Shown: positions 23,391-35,354, counted from the first letter of the stretch. The stretch is 64,000 nucleotides of DNA from Actinostola sp. cb2023 (GCA_033675265.1 JAUJYZ010000783.1:124001-188000); one strand, 5' to 3'. The notes: generated by a model not told the origin, from the sequence alone. Numbers and translations are program-made.

Positions 23391-23780
23391 TTATATGGCT
23401 GAGTAATTTCGATCAATTCGAGGTCCGTAAGTTACGGTACGGACCCGAAACTGAAAAATCGTAGCGTTAGCCATATAATAAACATCTTATTGACCTCATT
23501 AGCTCAGTCCGTATCAACATAAAACACAGGTTACACAGCATGACCAAGATGGATAATGGTTGTTCGCTGTTGTTACAGGAGCAACTTCAGAATACCCCAT
23601 CACCATATCAGCTCTTATACGCATAAACTGACAATAGGTTATATCCTTATGCAAATAAGTGGTGGGGTATTCTGGGGCCGGTAGTTCGAAAGGTGATTAG
23701 TGCTAATCCTGGATTAGCGTCAATCGTTTTCTTAAGATTTAATCCTGGATTAACGCTAATCGCCTTTCGAACAACCGGGC
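23391..23780. repeat. Three short foldbacks in a row
   Basis: First, 23391-23481: ATTATATGGCT and AGCCATATAAT. Second, 23588-23674: CAGAATACCCC and GGGGTATTCTG. Third, 23678-23780: CCGGTAGTTCGAAAGGTGAT and ATCGCCTTTCGAACAACCGG with inner GGATTAGCG/AATCCTGGATTAACG. All are noncoding and MITE-like; target duplications were not resolved. Confidence 0.65.
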
Positions 23781-24237
23781 CCTGATGTTTAGACCAGGAT
23801 ATCTATCAGACTTAAAATATTGATGTACAGATCTTGAGCTTCCGCTACCGTGTTTGGCATCGGTAGACCTTCATCTGCCATTATCATTTCAGCCAAATCC
23901 TTGAAATAAGGAGAACATCCCATTAAATATGGTTCTTCAGCACATTGCTCTTCAGCTATATCAATCTCATCAGGGGTTACTTGACTTAATCATCGCAAGT
24001 ATTGCTTGATTGTGGAACGCAATATAACATATCTGGACGACCAGAAGGAGACTCTGGATTCCTTGAAAATTTTTTACAAAATTCCTTACTGCCACAGACA
24101 TCTGTTAGAAATACACTTTCAGACAGAATTGCAAGGCCAAAAAATATTCTCTAGGATATTTGCATATTTAACTTGAAACAGTATTAATGAATAACTCGAC
24201 TGGAATTTCGTTGATAAGCTGCTGACCACAACTTCTG

Positions 24238-24271
<34 letters not shown>

Positions 24272-24879
24272 TAGTCCAGTCAATTTATGAAAAAAATGGG
24301 GTCAACCTGCCACTAATTGCAACAGAAGGTATTTCAACGGATATTAACCCAGAAACATATTCTAAATAACATATCAAAAGTCTCCCAAAATCGCAATATG
24401 GGAACCTGCCAAAAAAAGCAGACTTCAATGACGACTCGAGCGCGACTTGAGGACATGCATGGAAACGAGGCTGAAGTGGTATTGTAGTGGTATGTTAGCT
24501 TTATAATGCTTTGTCCTTGGCTTTCAGAGTTCTGTTACGAGGTAAGGTGCATTTTCATTACTATATTTCAATCAAAGAATTCACAAGCAGTTTTCATACT
24601 AGAATATAATGATTATCTGGTAACGATGACGCAGACACGTGCACCCAAAACTCAGAGTGGCGAACTATTAAATGCAAAACTTGTAGCTTTACAATTCTAA
24701 ATTATACAACAACAAACATCCTTAATATGTATAATTTCCTGCACTCTTCAGTTGCTTTTTCCTTTCGCTGAGTCTGACTTTATAGCATGTAGAGTATCCA
24801 ATTACAGACTGAGTAAATGAATCAACGCAAAATTCGATTTGATTTGCATCTGATTTTGGATTCACAGCTGTCCTTATAG
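23781..24879. other. Intergenic, no gene recognised
   Basis: Upstream flank of the XPG-CXC gene. A short frame at 24506-24700 has no motif. No clear terminal repeat matching the gene's 3' flank was found apart from a weak GAAACGAGGCT match discussed under rejected items. Confidence 0.4.
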
Positions 24880-25884
24880 ATGGAAGAACCAATTATATGT
24901 AGTATCTGTAAAGAGCCCCTAGATGTTAGAACACCAGATGCTGTGAAACTCCGTCAGAAGGGTAGCGAGGGAGTTAATCGTGTTAGCGCACAACGTAATG
25001 ATACTATTCAAGCGGTTGCCAGGCAACATGTTCACCAGGAGTGTCGCCGTACGTATTGTCTTCCACGTAATGTGGCACGAGCGAGCAAATAAGAATCCCA
25101 AATCTCAAGTATACGTACCTCTTTAGTGCGAACAGCTGATAAAAGCTTCAACTTTAAAACCGACTGTTTTTACTGTGGAACTAAGGTTGACTTTGATGGA
25201 CAGAAAAGAAGATCAGACGTCGAAGCGTACAGAGTCACCACCATTGAGACCAAAGACACTGTTCTCCAAATATGTTCAGAAAGGGTAGTCAAAGGAAGAA
25301 TTATCAATGTCCATGATTTGCCTGCTGCGGATGCCGTTTACCACCAGGCATGTAGCTCGAACTTCCACACTAAAAACCAAATACCGAAGACCTATACACA
25401 AGGACATCCTGAACAAAAAAGGAGAAAAATTGGCCGACCACAAGACGACGAAAAACAGGTGGCTTTCAAGAAAGTGGAGATGTTTCTGAAAGAAAATGAC
25501 GACGAACAAATATCTGTCAGTGATCTCTGTGTGAAGATGGAAGAGTATTTGGAAACCTCTGAAAACACAGCTTACGGCCACACCCATATGAAGGCGAAGC
25601 TACTGGAGCACTTTGGGGAACAAATACTGATAACCGAAATAAACGGAAAACCTAACGTGGTTACATTTAAGAGCACTGCTGACAATATATTACAGGAATT
25701 CCACGCACATCAGCAAGATGCTGACCCAGAAACAGAGAAGCTAAATATCATTAAAACTACTGTCAGGTTTATAAAGAATGACATAAAGGCAGTTAAAGCA
25801 TCAACAGATTATTACCCACTCGTCGACACGGATGCCGAAGCATGCGTTAATTTTCTCCCCGCGACACTAAAAACTCTGTTAAGC
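24880..25884 (+). pseudogene. XPG-CXC family gene, N-terminal zinc-binding part (interrupted)
   Basis: The frame starts MEEPIICSICKEPLD and contains C-x2-C and HVHQECRRTYC, a treble-clef-like Zn site. An in-frame TAA at 25090-25092 interrupts it, and the same frame continues at once to 25884 with a second similar site (DCFYCGTKVDF and VYHQACSSNFHT) and a charged helical segment. From memory, this doublet of Cys/His sites is the N-terminus of a large uncharacterised repetitive protein family of cnidarians and other invertebrates. The frame then ends at 25884; homology goes on one frame over at about 25886. A ribosome would stop at 25090 unless the stop is a sequence error. No promoter was recognised. 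Confidence 0.6.
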
Positions 25885-25885
25885 T

Positions 25886-26897
25886 AGCAGCCATTGGACA
25901 GGCTATTATGCAGGCTGCACGTCCTCGCATCCTCATTGCACCTTTACAAATAGGCTTAGCGGTTCAACTACATCATAACTTTGCGTCGCGTTTTTTGATC
26001 GACTCTCTGCATTGCCATGGATTTTGTTCTTCCTATGACGAAGTCCAAACATTCAGCCGGAATGCCGTATTAGACCAGGGCACGAAAATACCCTCCTTTA
26101 ATAGCCAATTTGTGCAGTACGTGGCCGACAACGTCGATCACAACATAAAAACACTTGACGGAAAAGATACGTTTCACGGTATGGGGATGATTGCCACAGT
26201 CACACCTGGAACCAAACGAGTCCGATGTGTTCCAAGACAAAGGGTCAATCCAGAGGATATAGCTAAAGTGGGACGTGTTACAATCCAGTCACCAGTTGAG
26301 CCAAGACAAGAGCTAGGGATCAAGTACCAAGACATCGTGGTTAGGAGTGTGTCAGACCCCACTGCCAATCTAGACGTACTGTGGAAGACCTCGTTGTTAT
26401 TTGGGATAACACGCCCAGCATGGAGTGGATTTATGCAGTCAGTCCATCAAGGCAGCCACCAAGGTCAATCGACAGTTACATTCCTGCCAATGATCGACAT
26501 GAATCCAAGTGACGAAACCTGTATATACTCTACTCTAAAGTTTGTAATGGAGCACGCACAACGACACAATATCAGGACTCCCATCATTACATTTGATCAG
26601 CCCCTGTACTGGAAAGCATTCAAGATCATTCACACTGAACCAGCTGGTAGTGCATTGAGCAATGTGATTGTACGATTAGGAGGCTTTCACGCTGAAATGA
26701 GCTTTCTCGGGAGTATTGGACACCTGATGGCAGAAACAGGCTTCAGAGAATTGTTTGAACTGATATATGCATCAAATGCTGTCGATCATATATTGAGTGG
26801 CAAGGCTATCGTGCACATCTTTTGGTTGACGCAGCATTGAATGCACTCTTATACTCTGAAGCTCTACAGTTGCCAATCCCACAACTTCAGGAAACAG
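25886..26897 (+). pseudogene. XPG-CXC family gene, middle part, ending at a splice donor
   Basis: In the frame AAIGQAIMQAARPRILIAPL the homology continues through CHGFCSSYDEV, DNVDHNIKTLDGKDTFHGMG and FDQPLYWKAFKI to AVDHILSGKA. At about 26800-26826 another frameshift moves it to RAHLLVDAALNALLYSEAL and ends ETG at a donor, CAG|GTAATG (26898). The -DNVDHN- and FHGMG motifs are conserved in the family as I recall it; their role is unknown. Lengths and order suggest the parts 24880-29455 are one gene of about 1,450 codons with one intron and at least three lesions. Confidence 0.6.
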
Positions 26898-27140
26898 GTA
26901 ATGATTCTGAAAGTTAGCTGTACTATTAGTATTACTACCCGCGATTTGTACTCCTTCACCATAAGCTGCTGTTTTTTTTACCTCAGTTCCTCCCTCGACG
27001 TACACGTGTCACCCGAAGACGGCACTTCACAACCACAAAACATGCAAAGCTGTAAGCTATATCGATCACGAGAAACTATTATCGATAAATTATTTGCACT
27101 AACAATAATTACATCAATTGATTTGTTTCATTTGCTTCAG
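26898..27140 (+). other. Intron of the XPG-CXC gene
   Basis: Donor CAG|GTAATG at 26898 and acceptor TTGCTTCAG| ending at 27140 enclose a 243-bp AT-rich sequence with stops in all frames. Joining them keeps the reading frame into the large downstream exon. Confidence 0.6.
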
Positions 27141-29455
27141 CAGACGATTCCTTTCAGACGAATCACACACACATGGAGGAGCTTCAAGTAGCCCGCAAGT
27201 TGTTTGAGCAACTGCTGGAGAAAAATAAACCAGAACACGTCTGTGCTGCAACAGTGTTAGAAACCATCAAAGGACTAGTGTTTGATCAAAACAATTCCAT
27301 GAGAGAGAACAGCCGCACAGCTGCACTTTGGCTTCAGTACATGGAGATGATTGATGTATTGCGTACGTTTATAAAGGCAGAGCGCACGGGTAACTGGGAG
27401 CTGCATCTGAAAGTACTGGCACTGATGCTTCCCTATCTTGCTGCGTCAGGCCACAATCTTTATGTGAAGTGTGTGCGACTGTATCTGCAGTCTATGAACA
27501 GGCTTGAAACTGAACATCCAGACGTATACCGTTCCTTCTTATCCGGTCTTCATGTAGTGAGACAGAGTGATCGACTGTGGGCAGGACTATCTACAGACCT
27601 AGTGATCGAACAGGTTTTGATGCGAAGCCTCAAGACGAGCGGTGGTTTGACAAGAGGTAGAGGGATGACAGAGCAGCAGCGGCTTACCTGGCTACTAGCT
27701 TTGCCAGCCTGTGCAGAAACGAACCGCGCCATGCAAGAACTGACAGATGTACAGTATAATTCTGGCGAACAAAACAAGGATATGATGAATGCAAGGAAAC
27801 AACGCGACATGAAAGACACTTTGACCATCCTAACTGTTCTGTCAGAAAGAAATCCATTCGCTTCAAATCCAGGCTTGAGAAATATCATGAGTGGTATTAA
27901 TGCGCATAGCACTGTAAACGTCGACACTGCGAAGGACACTGGAGAGAAGATATTGACATCAATGACGGGACAGTCGGCTACAGACTACACATTTAAGCGC
28001 AATGCACCAGCAGTAACTCTGGCGGCAACTTCTGCAGTCAAGATTGACAACGATCTAGTCCAGATTGATCCCCAGCTTCTATTCCAGCGCCTAATCCTTG
28101 CTTGCAAAGGCCCTGACGAACTGGCAGCAGTATTTCGATACGAGCTGTGCAGCTACCCCCCTGCCCTGTTTGATCCATCGTTGATGATGCGACCACAGAA
28201 GCCCGTTCTTGCTGATGCCATTTGGGCGAAGCTAACACCAGATGCAAAAACCGAGCCTCCAAGTGGTGCACAGTACGTTCTGGATAGCGGAGCTCTGTTA
28301 CATCGGGTAATTTGGCCTCAAGGATCCGTGACATATAAAGAAATGTGTCTTCTTTATTGCCGTTATGTCTCAAGGAAGTATGGGACACCAATTATCGTTT
28401 TTGACGGTTACGAGGAAGAATCAACCAAAAGCATGACTCAGCAAAGACGAGCGAATGGAAAAGTCGGCGCTACTGTTAACTTCACAGCAGAGATGAAAGT
28501 CGCAATGAAGAAAGATGTATTTCTGTCCAACGTGAAGAACAAACAGCAGTTTATCGAAATGCTAGCCACTTTTCTGAGAAACATTGACTGCCAAACACAT
28601 CAGGCCAAAGGTGACGCCGATGTTCTGATAGTCAAGACAGCCGTGGAATCAGCGAGTGAGAAAACCACCATACTCGTTGGAGATGACACTGACCTGCTAG
28701 TGTTGCTGTTATACTACACCCCTTCAAACAGCTGCGATTTATTCTTCAAACCAGAACCCAAGGCCAATTCCACAAAGCGGCGTGTCTGGAACATCAAGAA
28801 GGTGCAGACCCAAATAGGCGAGGACATCTGCTGGAACATTTTATTTATTCGCGCAATACTTGGGTGTGATACCACCTCTCGCGTTCATGGATTCGGGAAG
28901 GGTGCCTCTCTCAAGATGTATATAATGTCCTCATACTTTCGCGAGCAAGCACAAGTATTTGATTCTGCGTCTGCAACCCCAGAGGAGATAGCGACAGCAG
29001 GCCACAATGTGTTGGTATCACTTTACAAAGGCAAACCTGGCGAACAGCTCGACCATTTAAGATACGCACGATACTGTGAAAAGCTGGCATGCAGGACCTC
29101 ACAGATTCAGCCGCAAAGCCTTCCTCCGACTTCGGAAGCTGCAAAGAATCACAGCCTAAGGGTATATCTGCAAGTTAAACAGTGGAAAGATGAGGACGGA
29201 GACATGGCAGTACAAGATTGGGGATGGAAGATTAACGAGGGCCAAGTCACGCCTGTAATGACCGATTTACCTGCAGCGCCCCAGTCCCTGTTACGTATCG
29301 TTAGATGTAATTGCACAAAAGACTGCAGCAGCATGAGATGCACGTGCCGTAAACACAACCTTGAGTGTTCCATAGCATGCGGTCAGTGCAAGGGGTCTGG
29401 CTGTACTAACTCTGCCCAGCAGCTTCTTGACAGTGATGACGACAGCGATGAGTGA
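27141..29455 (+). CDS. XPG/FEN-like nuclease with C-terminal CXC cysteine cluster (intact last exon)
   Basis: Open for about 770 codons. The first 350 residues are helical with no known domain. From about residue 365 (nt 28270) it follows the XPG/FEN nuclease plan: VLDSGALLHRV, then IIVFDGYEE (compare the V-F-D-G of FEN1), then GDADVLIVKTAV, LVGDDTDLLVLL and GCDTTSRVHGFGKGA, which resembles the acidic loop plus helix-two-turn-helix (G-x-D-x-x-x-x-x-x-G-x-G-x-x-x-A). Acidic residues suitable for metal binding are present. The C-terminus (nt 29300-29410) packs nine cysteines in CNCTKDC, RCTCRKHNLEC and CGQCKGSGC, like tesmin/TSO1 CXC motifs that bind DNA. Expected activity would be structure-specific DNA cleavage, but this is inference. 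GC content is higher than the flanks. This exon is intact although the upstream exons are not. Confidence 0.7.
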
Positions 29456-30330
29456 GTCTGATTGAAGAGACGAAATCCCCTGTATATTTCAAGTTTAATA
29501 CGATACAATAGACCATGGTCTCTTGTGCGACAGCATGTATGCATGTACGGCAATGAATATAAATGTATTATTGTATTATTATTATGACGAAATATGGAAT
29601 ATTAGAGGAAAAACGCCATTCGATTAAAATGGCATATTTGAAGGGGGCTTATACGCGATTTGGTCATGTGACCTTCAAGGTGACTTTAGTTTAGTTTCAT
29701 TTCACACTGTAACCAATTGTTACGAATCGGATCAAATATAATGCATTTCAAGCCTTAAATCAGCCACTTCCGGTATCGAGCCTCGTTTTCATGTTGCACC
29801 AGAGCGTGACTTTAAATAAAGTCGATTTTGAAGACGTTCCCATGCTTTGATGGAGGGAGACTTTTAGTATGTTAATCTAGGCATCCTTTGAGTCTGTATT
29901 TTGGAAAGAAAGCTTCTGTTGTGGCAGGTCAAATCATAAATTGACTGGACTATAGCATGGCCCCGTGATTTAGTACCGACAGCGGTAAACATGCATGCGC
30001 TATGGTGTCCACTTGCAGATTTGGCGTAGAAACATGACGACGAAAAAGAAGAAGAGCCTGCATTTTTAGACTCGGGCCTTCCACAGGAAGCCCGAGTAAA
30101 AAGAAATATAAGCTGGTTTGTACCACAGCTGTAAACTGCCTGACAGTGAAAGGTACCTATGAACTCCTGGTGTGCAGCCAAAAACAGGTATAAAAAATTA
30201 ACGGAAAAGAAGCACCATCTCGACCAAATATTTATACAGTTCCTGGAACCGACATAGCAACACCTGACAGATTCCAACCTACTGGAGCGGTGCTTGCCTG
30301 TGCACACTCAAAATCCAAATGACTGTCTCA
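29456..30330. other. 3' flank of the XPG-CXC gene, no gene recognised
   Basis: AATATAAATG and TATTATTG motifs near 29555 could serve for polyadenylation. The long minus frame 29864-30307 has low complexity and no motif. Confidence 0.4.
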
Positions 30331-30573
30331 ATTCCTTGGTTTGGATCAGATGTCCTAAGCATAAAACGCATCGAGATGGCTACTATTTCTGCATTGTTGC
30401 AATTTTCCTCTGGTGCTACTGCCAAGCACAGAGTAATGGAGCTGTCTGGTATTCCAGCAGGCAGCCAAACTGCAAGGACAAGAAGAGACAAAAGGAGAGT
30501 AAAAAGTACTGACAAGAGAGTTTCTGATAAAGATAAAAAGTTTAGAAGAGCAACAAGGAGGGTTAGGGTCTGA
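30331..30573 (+). pseudogene. Fragment of an uncharacterised repetitive protein C-terminus
   Basis: The frame reads KRIEMATISALLQFSSGATA, then MELSGIPAGSQTARTRRDKR and a Lys/Arg-rich end. It reminds me of the basic C-terminus of a cnidarian repetitive family whose members have Mutator-like annotations (pattern: helix, GxxxG, R-x-x-D-x-x-R-v-x-x-A-d). No catalytic region is present. Weakly supported. Confidence 0.25.
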
Positions 30574-31444
30574 GTTGAGGAGGAACGATTACAGGAAGAG
30601 GGCACAACTTATGAAGCTGGTGGATTTTAATGGCTAAAAATTAAAAAGAACAACTCAATCCCATTGGCATGATCTCAGAAGAGGTGGTAGAGTATAAAAT
30701 TAAGCATGAAACCTTTGTATATAGCTATTTTTTCAGTAACAATGAGGGTATTCCGAATGTGCAACACTGCCCATTTTGATAACTTTAAGAGTTTTTAAGT
30801 TATTAACTTCATTTTTTCACAAAAATTTAGATATTTGATAGCTACACAAGATTTGACCAAATTTTGACTGTAGTCCCCCCTTTTTAACCAGCACAGCTTT
30901 CCAACACTGGATCAAATGTTTGTTCGTAAATAATGTTTTCAGGTTTTTTGACCGCCTCGGTGGAGATTTTCCAGTGGAAAGACGAGCACTTCAAAGTGTC
31001 TGTTTGGCGGCCACGGTCGAGTGAGTACTGCAGCCCAACACCTCAGTCGAGTGGCTCAGCGTCTGCCGATCTATCCATATTAAACCCTTTCAAAGGGTCA
31101 AATATTTCACTTTCTGGCAAACCATTGATTTCTTAGCTAAGAGACAAAAAGTTACTTTTTAGGAACGATAACTTTCCTTCGTGATTCGGAAAACAAACCC
31201 AGCAATGGTTTTATCGTTGATAAACTGTACATAGAAAACTCGAATTTAAATAGCAGACTATTTTAAGCTTTTTCTTCCCATACAATAAAATCTTACAAGA
31301 ACTGCATGTAACAAACCATATTATAGTAGCCACATTTTACCTTACAGGTTGAAAATAGACACATATAATCTTTATAGGGGAAATCGGTAGGTTAACTACG
31401 AAGGCCCACAACGGCAATACAAAAATATATTTACAGCATCAGTT
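30574..31444. other. Intergenic, no gene recognised
   Basis: AT-rich; a 67-codon frame at 30933-31136 lacks motifs. Confidence 0.4.
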
Positions 31445-31479
31445 TATTCTCATTGCAATACCGTAATATTCAAAACACG

Positions 31480-31948
31480 AAATGTATATCCAGTACAGAA
31501 TATATATCCAGTACAGAAATAAATAATAATATTCAAAACACGAAATATATATCCAGTACAGAAATATATATCCAGTACAGAAATATATATCCAGTACAGA
31601 AATATATATCCAGTACAGAAATAGAAATCCAGTACAGAAATAAATATTCAAAACACGAAATATAAATCCAGTACAGAAATAGATATCCAGTACAGAAATA
31701 GATATCCAGTGCAGAAATATACATCCAGTACAGAAATATATACCCAGTACAGAAATATATATCCAGTACAGAAATATATATCCAGTACAGAAATATATAT
31801 CGAGTACAGAAATACATATCCAGTACAGAAATATATATCCAGTACAAATATATATCCAGTACAGGAGGAATATATATCCAGTACAAATATATATATCCAG
31901 TACAGAAATAGATATCCAGAACAGAAATATATATCCAGTACAAATATT
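31480..31948. repeat. Minisatellite, unit ATATATCCAGTACAGAA
   Basis: About twenty-five copies of a 17-18-base unit (TATATCCAGTACAGAAA), some changed to GATATCC, and two or three interruptions by ATATTCAAAACACGAA-type sequence. Because the unit length varies around 18, open frames appear on both strands (YRNIYPVQ on +, YWIYISVLDIYFC on -); these are repeat artefacts, although the 219-codon minus frame is striking. Confidence 0.9.
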
Positions 31949-33263
31949 CAAGGAATGTGCTTTCCCAGACTCCTCTGCGATCCTTCGCCATATGTGCTCA
32001 AAACAAAATGGCGAGCTCACGTCCAAAGTTCTGCTCCAATTGTGCTTTTGTTTGAACCAAACATTTTTTTTTTGTCCAAAATGTGGTGAACAAATCAATG
32101 GAGGCGGTACTACTGCTACTACGAAGGCCCAAAATACAACAAATCTCGAATAGTATTTTATCTATTTTCTGTCCGTAATGTAGTCGACGAGCTCAGAGCT
32201 TCATTGGCAGATGATAACATGAGCGTCAGCAGTGGAAACGATTCTGTCATTTCTGATGAGTATCAGAGCTATCAACTGAACAAAGTAGTACACATACCAT
32301 ACTAAAGGCGATCAAGCTACCAGTAACGTTATACCCAGAAAAGTACTAAGGATTTCTTTTTTCAATTTCCAAAATAATTTATGTCAGCGTGTTATATACT
32401 TTGGCCATAAATCATATATAAAAGGCACAATGTTCCCATCAATGTTAATTATTATGAAGAGATTCTGTATTATAATATATATAAATCAGTAATATTATCA
32501 TCAATAACATCATCATCTTCATGCCCGGCGGTATGCCAGTCAGTTATCTGAACTAACTGCATAATAAACAAAACATGTACACATTACAGTCACTTACCAG
32601 AACACATCTTCAGATGAATTGTATCTAGAAGTTGTTTTGCTTATGAGTGAAATCATAGTTTATCATTGTATTATCCTATGATATCATTGTTATCCTATTA
32701 CCTTTATGAACCTGCCCCTAATCTAATACAGGTAGTAATAATACAGATGCCACCAAACCAGAAGACATTATGTATGTATTTATGGATGGTTTGACTTTTT
32801 CAGTTTATGTGTACACAAACAAGCTATTTTATTATTTTTCAATAGACAGTCATTGCCATAATTTTTTATACTGCTTTTAGGCGAGGATATTGGGAAAAGT
32901 ATTTGTGCAAACATCTCATTTATAATTATAGCTTTACCTTTTGTTCTTTTATATGATTTTGTACTTGCAGTATTTAAGACGTATATTGTAAGTGACCTAT
33001 GGCGCGCCGATCCTGACATAATACTTTTGTTAAAGTATATATTATTACTTGCTTTGCAAGATCAACTGGGTTTTAAGACCATTAACCATTGACGCTCTCT
33101 GGACCACCCACTGGAATTTCATAAGACTTGTACACCCCCTCCCCTGGAATTTCCATGTGTCCTCAACAGGGGGGAGGTGGTTCGTATTAAAAATGCAATG
33201 TCCCATTGCCCCTTTTTGTTCTACAGAAGTAAGCTTAACAGTACATACAGTACAAACATACAG
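31949..33263. other. Intergenic, no gene recognised
   Basis: No supported gene. A small foldback-like patch with CCCCTCCCCTGGAATTTCC and AACAGGGGGGAGGTGG occurs at about 33127-33180. Confidence 0.4.
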
Positions 33264-33754
33264 TTACTAGATGAGGATTTGCAAGAGGATGATGATATAC
33301 AACGTGCTATCGAAGCATCCTTGTTGGGCCAAGAAAGGCAAGAAGAAACATCTCAAATCAAGTAAGAATTATTTGAAAGGTTAATCATATTACCTACAGA
33401 AACAAATTTGTGTCAACTGAAGATGATAATTTAGTATATTGACAGATTTATAAAATTTATGAAAGTACGAATGAATAAGTATATTTATGAATTTCATTTA
33501 ATAATATGTAATTACATATTATATTTATTAACAGAGAAAGAGATGTTGGATTATCGTTCATTCTTACAGAAATACCGAGTGAGCATCAAAGGCACTGGTG
33601 ATCAAAATGAAATAGTCATTCGCAGAACAAGACTCTTGCAGACAGCATTTTTTGCCATTCAATCAAAGACCTTCAACTGTTGCAAAGAGCTTATAGTTCA
33701 TTTCAGTGGCGAGGATGGAGCAGATGCTAGTGGTCCACGCCAAGAGTTTTTCAG
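33264..33754 (+). pseudogene. UIM exon and HECT N-lobe exon of a G2E3-like ubiquitin ligase
   Basis: Exon 1 (about 33264-33361, after ACATACAG and before GTAAGA) reads LLDEDLQEDDDIQRAIEASL, a good ubiquitin-interacting motif (acidic run, A-x-x-x-S). Exon 2 (33535-33754, after TTAACAG and before GTTTGA) contains MLDYRSFLQKYRV, IVIRRTRLLQTAFFA and VHFSGEDGADASGPRQEFFR, the first strands of a HECT domain. The remaining N-lobe and the catalytic C-lobe do not follow. As isolated exons with correct splice signals and open frames they may be a fragment of a gene or of a captured gene. Function in an intact relative is ubiquitin transfer. The zinc-ribbon remnant at 10 kb and the C-lobe at 21 kb belong to the same kind of protein. 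Confidence 0.6.
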
Positions 33755-34360
33755 GTTTGAACAAAATATGTTTGACTCTAAATTTTGATCATCAAGAGAA
33801 ATTGTGATGCAGAGCTTTGGAAAGCAATAGCTACATGTAATACAGTCTTTCTTATTGTTATGTGTACATCTTAATCAGCATTGCATTGCTGTTGAACTAC
33901 GGTTAACTCTAAATAGGAATCTTATAATATGTATGATTCAGGTAAATAATATAGGGAATCAGCTATAGAGAGACAATTGAGCATTCATTCCACATTAGGT
34001 ATTGAATTTGATAGGAAAGCTTTGATGTCGACCCTGGCTTCATCTACATTGACGTGCCTGGTGGATGATCCAGTATTCACTACCCAGCTAAACAAGTGGC
34101 TTCTACAAGTTCAGAGTGGACTTCCTCAGGGTTCACTTAGAACCGGATTTGCAGTACCCGTTGGAAATGTACTAATCAGTTCAAATTTCAGGGAATGCGA
34201 GAGGTATACTGGAAATCTAGTACTCCGTGTGGAGGCAATATAACTTGTTACACAGGAGAGAAACAGAGACCGAGAACGCATGGCTTAGTTATTTATATTT
34301 TACTGCATCCAAGCAAAAAGCACCCCAACAAAGATAATTTTAAAATTTGATATTTTGCAG
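33755..34360. other. Unassigned; possible intron or decayed exon
   Basis: The frame 33977-34243 (+) is open for 88 codons (DRKALMSTLASSTLTCLV) but shows no known motif. Confidence 0.3.
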
Positions 34361-34890
34361 AATATATGGTAGAAGCTTGGTGTTGGATTATAAGAGAGAC
34401 GAATCATTCACCACAGCTAATGATCTCTCCCTAAATTCTGAATTGTTGGGTTTGGTCGAAAAAAAGGTAACATTTCAAATTGTTTGACTTTTACCTGCAA
34501 CATTATCCAATTCCTCTGAAAAATAATAACAATACATTTAACTTCAAGAATTATTGATAGCCTTGATCATTCTCTATGTAAAAAAATGGATGACGGGAAG
34601 GAAATAAATAATCACAAAGTATAAAGATATACTACAAGAGCATGTACCGGAACAGCAAGCCTACTTTATACTTATTGTGTTTTAAGGATCCTATGTTAAT
34701 ATAACTGAATACGTTATTTTGTAACTGTTCTACTATTAAATTCGAAAAATAATGTTATAATCCTCTAATTGACAGTTCCATGAAATGGTTACAGGTAATT
34801 GCGTCCACCAACAAGTGATCCGTTCTACACTGCAACATGTGGTTGCAAGTGGAGTTCAAGTTGATGAAGATCGCCATCATTCTGGAAGCG
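34361..34890 (+). pseudogene. Exon-like remnants, possibly HTH part of an integrase-core gene
   Basis: Exon-like piece 34361-34466 lies between TTTTGCAG and GTAACA and reads RSLVLDYKRDESFTTANDLS. A second piece from about 34779 (after TTGACAG) reads FHEMVTGNCVHQQVIRSTLQ and VVASGVQVDED. The spacing G-x-x-V-x-Q-x-x-x-R-x-x-L...G-V resembles the helix-turn-helix stretch ahead of the rve core in a repetitive cnidarian family. No D-D-E core follows. Low certainty. Confidence 0.3.
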
Positions 34891-35131
34891 TCTGGAGAAT
34901 GAAATAAAAAAAGGAAATCGGAAGTAAAAGGACGTCGGAATCGATATAGGATTACAAGGATTTCTTTTCGTTGTTTCAATTCTCACTAGATCGCAAGCTT
35001 CTTGCGATTGCGATTGCGCACATACATAATTCAGTCCACTCTTCAGTGCCGTTCGGCGTGCATGCACCTCATTTATACTCATAGCTTGAAACACATATAT
35101 ACTGTTAATATTATATAATATCATCTGGACT

Positions 35132-35354
35132 TATACAGCAATATGCAGAAATTCTGATCCTTTTGACTAAAATACATATATATCAAAGACCTACTTAAAA
35201 TTATGGGATGGCTACGCTGATATGTTTTTCATAAAGCCTCGCTGGCAGACAACTAGAAAAAAATATCAGCGTAGCCATCCCATAATTTTAAGTAGGTTTT
35301 TGATATATATATGTATTTTAGTCAAAAGGATCAGAATTTCTGCATATTGCTGTA
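35132..35354. mobile_element. Foldback MITE, arms about 95 bp
   Basis: The left arm TTATACAGCAATATGCAGAA through GGGATGGCTACGCTGATAT pairs with the right arm ATATCAGCGTAGCCATCCCA through TTCTGCATATTGCTGTAA. The loop of about 35 nt has GCCTCGCTGGCAGAC. It is nearly perfect, so probably young. No target duplication was identified with confidence. Confidence 0.8.

Noticed and set aside
27550..28391. Long minus-strand open frames opposite the nuclease exon
   Set aside because: Antisense shadows of the plus-strand coding sequence.
24450..29810. Terminal inverted repeats of the XPG-CXC gene (GGAAACGAGGCTGAAGTGG versus reverse complement of GAGCCTCGTTTTCATGT)
   Set aside because: Only about 12 bases match with different spacing; could be chance and no target duplication was seen.
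31439..32098. 219-codon Tyr/Ile/Cys-rich minus-strand ORF
   Set aside because: Product of the 18-bp minisatellite; not treated as a gene, only noted as a curiosity.
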